Assembly (NCBI GenBank): GCA_964576365.1
Contig: CAZNUT010000045.1
Span: 1 to 8,022 of the forward strand
Reading direction: 5' to 3'
Length of the DNA stretch: 8,022 bases
Source of the DNA: CAZMJG01 sp964576365
Lineage (GTDB): Bacteria > Patescibacteriota > Microgenomatia > UBA1406 > GWC2-37-13
In this document: piece by piece, positions 6,001 through 8,022 of the stretch
Numbering within the stretch: position 1 is the stretch's first letter
Layout of the letters: each line of letters opens with the position of its first letter
Notes under the pieces: model-generated
Told to the model about the DNA's origin: nothing
The model's database searches: none
The model's input: the letters and a program-made list of their open reading frames with translations, nothing else
Program-made: the position numbers and the translations under genes

Positions 6001-7519
6001 TCATATGATGTCTGATTATTTTGCTGGGCAAAAACTTGAAGGAGCGAAAAATGAAGATGAGGAAAAGCAAGAAGGTGAAAAGCAGGATAAGCCTGCAGAT
6101 TCTGAAGAGAAAAAGACAGAAGAATCCCATAAGGAAGGAACTGAATATCAGACAGCGGCTACTCATTTTCCCACATTTGGTTATGATACACATGCTATTT
6201 CTCCTCAAGGACTCGAGATGATTACCAAAGGAAATATAGTATATGTCCGCAGCGCAACAACAGCGAAGGTATGGAATACGCAGGGGTTAATTGAGTATTT
6301 TAAGGATCAAATTGTGATAAATGCTTTGCCGGATGCTCCAGATGAGCAATTACCAACGATTCGCTTAAAAACACATACGTTTACACCGGATGAAAAAGAG
6401 ATAGTCACCTACAAGGAACGTTTTTGGAGAAGAAAACAAAATTCTGCCGATTGGGAGACCGGTCTTTTAAAAGATTACTTTGCGGGTCAGACTGTTGAAA
6501 AGGAAGCGCAATTTCCAGTGACTCACTGGGATATACATACATTTTCTCCAGCCGGCAAAGAGGTTGTAATCGTCGGTAACGATATCTGGTGGAGAAATAC
6601 TACAGAAATTATTTGGCATAAGCAGACCTTAAGTGAATATTTTGGTAAAGATTTCCCACTTGAAAAAGAGCTAGCCGAAAAAGAAAAAGTAGAGCAAGAG
6701 ACCGATAAGAAAAAATACGACATCATCAAAGACAAAGTGATGAGTGAGCTTCTTAAATTTTTCCGTCCTGAACTTGTGAATCGTTTTGATGAGGTAATCG
6801 TGTTTGAGCCACTCAAGTTTATACATATGATCTCGATCGTAAAACTTCAGCTAAAAGGTTTGAGCAAATTGCTTGAAGAGCAGGAGATGGGTTTTTCTAT
6901 CACAGATTCGGCAGTGAAACAGGTTGTTCGTGAAGGATTTGATCCTATTTTCGGTGCTCGACCATTGAGGCGCGCTATTCAAAAACAGATAGAAAATCCG
7001 ATTTCAGAGTTGATTATTTCCAAAAAAATAAAAATTGGAGATACACTCATCGTAGATTATGACGGAGAAGAATTTATTTTTAATGTTGAGAGAATAGAGC
7101 GTGGTGTAGGCAAAAAATCAGACGAAAAAAGAAAAACATTTTTCTGCGAAAAATGTGCAAACAGATTCACGACAGATATCATAAAAAATGCAACTATAAT
7201 CTGTAGCAAATGTGCATCTCGAGAGCTGCAAGAAGTTGCTGGCGATGTAAAAAAAGAAGTGATGAATGATAAGGGTCAGGTGCAACCTGGTGATTTGAAG
7301 CCTGAAAATAAAGCAATACTTGATAAACCAGTGCAAACAAATCCAGTCGCTCAGGCAGGAGCAGTAGCGAATACAAACGGAGGGCCGACGGGTCAGACAC
7401 CAACTCAGGCACCACTACAGCCTGTACAAACCCCACAGATGCCTCAGCAACAATCTTTTCCTCAGCAGCCACAAACGGGTGCAAATGACTCATCTGGAAC
7501 ACAAATGACAAGTGTTTAA
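3002..7519 (+). CDS. ClpC-like two-ring AAA+ unfoldase with low-complexity N-terminus, D2 repeat insertion and zinc ribbon
   Basis: ATP-driven protein unfoldase of 1505 residues; ClpC/ClpB relatives have roughly 800-870. Order: Gln/Asn/Gly/Ser-rich region 1-245; Clp_N about 246-390; D1 with Walker A GEPGVGKT 452-459, Walker B FIDE (Asp524, Glu525) and ALERRFQ arginine finger; short coiled middle domain about 655-712, ClpC-like in length; D2 with Walker A GPTGVGKT 790-797, Walker B LFDE (Asp862, Glu863), sensor Asn904, FRPELVNR 1254-1261 and sensor-2 GARPLRR from 1318. Residues about 922-1238 are an insertion with four repeats (see the 5798-6652 entry). A CxxC-x15-CxxC zinc ribbon (Cys1382, 1385, 1401, 1404) and a Pro/Gln tail end the protein. 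The D1 pore loop reads GASHRGEF, with His497 where the family has Tyr; the D2 pore loop keeps GYVG (Tyr838). No [ILV]G[FL] ClpP-docking tripeptide is seen in the loop region. The catalytic residues look intact. Substrates and partner are unknown. Confidence 0.93.
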   Translation: MAIFDFIRKQPTNANGAAGAPVNSQNATGDRYNPPVVAGQAYGAPTGQQHTMSAVGNPVMPSYSDGAVLSQQQSYNGIGNPGSGQSYNGIGATPGGGTPYNGIGSTPSGAAPYNGIGSPPANAMYTNNIGSPVVPPMQQRVYNQQLSNSVPQQFSNSAIQSDRSSISQQAGNTGGQGVGQQTVVNNGSTPQQLNNSAIQSDRSSITQTVGNMQTQNVGQQSNQSVPPTIKPTALQSNITNEKRNELDVMTHLTQRSNKVFLEADKKAKELKNTYTDSEHLLHGLTLDGEIFKILTDLKIQPQIIQQELAKLYKKENSIAPPQISPRVKKITSDSLLIARKLGYEFISPEHLLISLVEEGEGVGARVLTKLGLQKQELYKKVTGKSESLAWNGSEASKEHAKQERTALQMYTIDLTQKATEGLLDPVVERSDVIERVVHILSRRIKNNPALIGEPGVGKTAVVEGLAQRIVAKQVPESLLGKRIMVLDLTSVVAGASHRGEFEERMKALVDELKGAKGQIIMFIDEMHTMMGAGSGDGALDASNFIKPALARGEVQLIGATTITEYRKYIEKDAALERRFQTVVVPEPSVEAAIKMLKAARDRYEAFHKVKIPDPVLELSVKLSKRYIGDRFLPDKGLDLMDEAAASVRLPLISLPEEIKSIEDQIARLKQEAQEHEAQGEKVRVRIINSKIDEATAKLNEKRDEYNMKKAQATTEVTEEIIKDIIARRTGIPISRISTSEGDRLVNLEDIIHGRMIDQERAVKAVSQAIRRGRAGLKSNNRPIGSFVFLGPTGVGKTELAKTLSEVLFDEEDAVIRFDMTEYMERHEVAKLLGPPPGYVGFEEGGKLTEAVRRKPYSLVLFDEVEKAHPDIFNILLQILDDARLTDNKGRTISFKNTVIICTSNIGTRLIQEELLKSGKNEVNEPTMVSTYVFTPRGREILSIGNKYFERDGVQIAQMNQPQATPSSSEGKQQLSDPATQPSSEANQQGQTSTTQAVWNDHMMSDYFAGQKLEGAKNEDEEKQEGEKQDKPADSEEKKTEESHKEGTEYQTAATHFPTFGYDTHAISPQGLEMITKGNIVYVRSATTAKVWNTQGLIEYFKDQIVINALPDAPDEQLPTIRLKTHTFTPDEKEIVTYKERFWRRKQNSADWETGLLKDYFAGQTVEKEAQFPVTHWDIHTFSPAGKEVVIVGNDIWWRNTTEIIWHKQTLSEYFGKDFPLEKELAEKEKVEQETDKKKYDIIKDKVMSELLKFFRPELVNRFDEVIVFEPLKFIHMISIVKLQLKGLSKLLEEQEMGFSITDSAVKQVVREGFDPIFGARPLRRAIQKQIENPISELIISKKIKIGDTLIVDYDGEEFIFNVERIERGVGKKSDEKRKTFFCEKCANRFTTDIIKNATIICSKCASRELQEVAGDVKKEVMNDKGQVQPGDLKPENKAILDKPVQTNPVAQAGAVANTNGGPTGQTPTQAPLQPVQTPQMPQQQSFPQQPQTGANDSSGTQMTSV
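3017..3045 (-). promoter_or_regulatory. Divergent promoter for the C39 peptidase, possibly leaderless
   Basis: On the minus strand TTTGCA (3045-3040, 4 of 6), a 17-nt spacer, then TATAAA (3022-3017, 5 of 6). The A of the ATG at 3009 follows after 7 nt, again a leaderless spacing. The promoter lies inside the first codons of the Clp gene, so the two promoters face outward across each other and share the palindrome ATGGCCAT (3002-3009), which supplies a start codon on each strand. Confidence 0.45.
3218..3395 (+). repeat. YNGIG amino-acid repeats in the Clp N-terminal region
   Basis: YNGIG occurs at residues 75, 87, 100 and 113, with a decayed TNNIG at about 126-130, each followed by a Gly/Pro/Ser spacer, for a period of 12-13 residues. 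The codons differ between copies, so the repeat is old enough to have diverged at the DNA level or is kept by selection on the protein. The region is predicted to be disordered from its composition. Confidence 0.75.
3431..3481 (+). repeat. 8-nt tandem microrepeat (CAGCAACT/CAGCAATT) inside the Clp gene
   Basis: Six units in a row: CAGCAACT twice, CAGTGCCT, CAGCAATT twice, CAGCTATT, then CAG. Because 8 is not a multiple of 3, three units encode an 8-residue protein period, seen as QQLSNSVP then QQFSNSAI. This is a DNA-level microsatellite that stays open in this frame. Confidence 0.8.
3471..3616 (+). repeat. 117-nt direct duplication in the Clp N-terminal region
   Basis: A 29-nt stretch at 3471-3499 recurs identically at 3588-3616, an offset of 117 nt or 39 codons. 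In protein this gives SNSAIQSDRSSIS and NNSAIQSDRSSIT, and the similarity continues weakly beyond (GNTGGQGVGQQ against GNMQTQNVGQQ). The exact core suggests a fairly recent duplication or gene conversion between the copies. Confidence 0.8.
5894..5915 (+). repeat. GC-rich mini-palindrome inside the Clp coding sequence
   Basis: Arms CCCTCC and GGAGGG, loop TCTTC, tail CAAGC: the same family as the pieces in the hairpin loops at 1276-1297 (18 of 22 identical) and 1979-1998. It is in frame, encoding Pro-Ser-Ser-Ser-Glu-Gly-Lys around residues 965-971, and lies within the low-complexity stretch that splits the first D2 repeat. This suggests the mobile mini-repeat entered a tolerant linker. Confidence 0.7.
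5923..5942 (+). repeat. 8-nt microrepeat (CAGCGACC) next to the mini-palindrome
   Basis: CAGCGACC occurs twice in tandem followed by CAGC. It resembles the CAGCAACT units at 3431-3481 of the same gene. It begins 7 nt after the mini-palindrome, so the two repeat types together make up much of the 46-residue spacer of the first D2 repeat. Confidence 0.6.
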
Positions 7520-7522
7520 TAT

Positions 7523-7681
7523 ATGAAAAAAAATCATACTCCTTTAGATCATGAGCGAATTGTCAGATATCATAAACGACACATATCCTCACGACTGATA
7601 TTGGGAATGATTAGTATATTTTCGTTTGCAGTTTCTCTATTAGTTTTTTTCAGATTCACTGGAGAAGTTTTTGCAAAATAA
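7523..7681 (+). CDS. 52-residue single-pass membrane protein, function unknown
   Basis: The frame starts at ATG 3 nt after the Clp stop codon and ends with TAA 9 nt before the pilin start, so all three genes are probably cotranscribed. The product begins MKKNHTPLDHERIVRYHKRH, a His/Arg/Lys-rich cytoplasmic segment of about 24 residues, then has one hydrophobic helix (about 25-43, LILGMISIFSFAVSLLVFF), and ends RFTGEVFAK. I do not recognise the family. The very tight spacing on both sides, the sound charge distribution around the helix and the clean stop support a real gene. It could be an accessory subunit of the pilus or secretion apparatus of the next gene, but only the position suggests so. 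No Shine-Dalgarno site is seen, so translation may be coupled to that of Clp. Confidence 0.7.
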   Translation: MKKNHTPLDHERIVRYHKRHISSRLILGMISIFSFAVSLLVFFRFTGEVFAK

Positions 7682-7690
7682 ATTTAGTTT

Positions 7691-8022
7691 ATGCATCCAT
7701 TAGCCCAATCTTTTAGCATAGGTAATCTTGGTCCATCAGGTTCGATACCAGGAAAGCCAGTGACCATAAGTGGACCACTGGTGGGCATAAATAACATCAC
7801 TGACCTTGTCGGAAAAATCACCACGTTTCTTATCCCGCTTGCGGGAATTATTCTTTTTGGTATTATCGTTTGGGGGGGATATGATGTATTGATGTCTGGT
7901 GGCAGTCCAGACAAAGTTTCTGCCGGAAAACAAAAAATTACTGCAGGAATTGTAGGTTTTGTACTTCTTGTTTCTTCTTATTTTATGGCCAAACTTCTTG
8001 GCTACATCTTCGGAGTTGGAGA
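7691..8022 (+). CDS. T4SS-type (TrbC/VirB2-like) pilin, 3' end outside the window
   Basis: The first 110 codons are present. Residues 1-40 are a Gly/Pro/Ser-rich N-terminus without a classical signal peptide. Two hydrophobic helices follow, about 43-63 (TTFLIPLAGIILFGIIVWGG) and about 84-106 (AGIVGFVLLVSSYFMAKLLG). The short loop between them reads LMSGGSPDKVSAGKQKI. This helix-SGGxPxKVxxxKxxI-helix pattern is the hallmark of the small T4SS-pilin-like proteins common in CPR bacteria, related to the VirB2/TrbC pilins that build conjugative pili. The protein probably sits in the cytoplasmic membrane as a pilus subunit or precursor. It starts 9 nt after the 52-residue gene, so it belongs to the Clp operon. 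Little or nothing of the usual length beyond the second helix appears to be missing. Confidence 0.8.
   Translation, partial: MHPLAQSFSIGNLGPSGSIPGKPVTISGPLVGINNITDLVGKITTFLIPLAGIILFGIIVWGGYDVLMSGGSPDKVSAGKQKITAGIVGFVLLVSSYFMAKLLGYIFGVG

Larger units (their letters stand above)
5798..6652 (+). repeat. Four-copy unrecognised repeat inserted in the D2 ring of the Clp ATPase
   Basis: Each copy has two blocks that align without gaps. Block 1 (18 residues): FTPRGREILSIGNKYFER (933-950), ISPQGLEMITKGNIVYVR (1066-1083), FTPDEKEIVTYKERFWRR (1127-1144), FSPAGKEVVIVGNDIWWR (1181-1198). Block 2 (14 residues): VWNDHMMSDYFAGQ (997-1010), VWNTQGLIEYFKDQ (1090-1103), DWETGLLKDYFAGQ (1150-1163), IWHKQTLSEYFGKD (1204-1217). 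The blocks are 5-6 residues apart except in copy 1, where 46 residues of low complexity separate them. A Lys/Glu-rich linker (1011-1055) divides copies 1 and 2. Block 1 looks like a beta-hairpin and block 2 like a short helix. The insertion lies between sensor-1 Asn904 and the FRPELVNR motif, where ClpA/ClpC proteins have the ClpP loop. The function is unknown. Confidence 0.85.

Noticed and set aside
5798..6652. The D2 repeats as WD40 or TolB-type beta-propeller blades
   Set aside because: The F[ST]PxGxE..., GNxxW pattern is reminiscent of propeller strands, but there are only four copies, unevenly spaced, each ending in a helix-like W...YF block.
3002..7519. Calling the large ATPase ClpB, a disaggregase
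   Set aside because: The middle domain is only about 58 residues, far shorter than the ClpB coiled coil, so it is closer to ClpC. The insertion prevents a firm name, so no gene symbol is given.

Overview
The window is AT-rich and looks like a piece of a Candidate Phyla Radiation (Patescibacteria) genome, perhaps a Microgenomates-type lineage. The phylum call is an inference. It rests on a two-helix T4SS-type pilin, exported hydrolases with Pro/Thr linkers, almost no Shine-Dalgarno sites, and intergenic GTCATCCTGAAC-type palindromic repeats. The standard bacterial code fits: no reading frame needs UGA recoding, and the five complete genes stop at TAA or TAG.

Layout. Two gene sets diverge from about position 3000. 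Leftward (minus strand) are an exported C39-like cysteine peptidase (2056-3009), a small single-pass membrane protein of unknown function (1352-1774), an exported, cysteine-rich lysozyme/SLT-like protein (188-1036), and the first 23 codons of a probable membrane protein running off the left edge (1-71). Rightward (plus strand) are a 1505-residue two-ring Clp ATPase (3002-7519), a 52-residue membrane protein starting 3 nt after it (7523-7681), and a T4SS-type pilin cut by the right edge (7691-8022).

The Clp protein is the most unusual item. A ClpC-like core (Clp_N, AAA+ D1, short middle domain, AAA+ D2) carries about 245 low-complexity residues in front, a CxxC-CxxC zinc ribbon and a Pro/Gln tail behind, and an insertion of about 315 residues inside D2. 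The insertion sits where ClpA/ClpC proteins carry their ClpP-docking loop. It contains four copies of a repeat with two gap-free blocks, F[ST]PxGxE...GNxxWxR and W(x)4L(x)[ED]YFxGQ, which I do not recognise.

The lysozyme-like protein and the C39 peptidase share a short N-terminal module (IRK[KR]NA[EQ]AI..IY.IF) before different catalytic domains. This suggests they are anchored or delivered at the same place. With the pilin and the Clp unfoldase next door, the locus may serve a cell-surface or secretion apparatus, but that is inference.

The intergenic spaces are rich in palindromic repeats. A GC-rich 20-22 nt mini-palindrome has inserted into the hairpin loops of larger repeats, and a relative of it lies in frame inside the Clp insertion, beside an 8-nt microrepeat. 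Repeat DNA therefore seems to have helped enlarge this ATPase gene.
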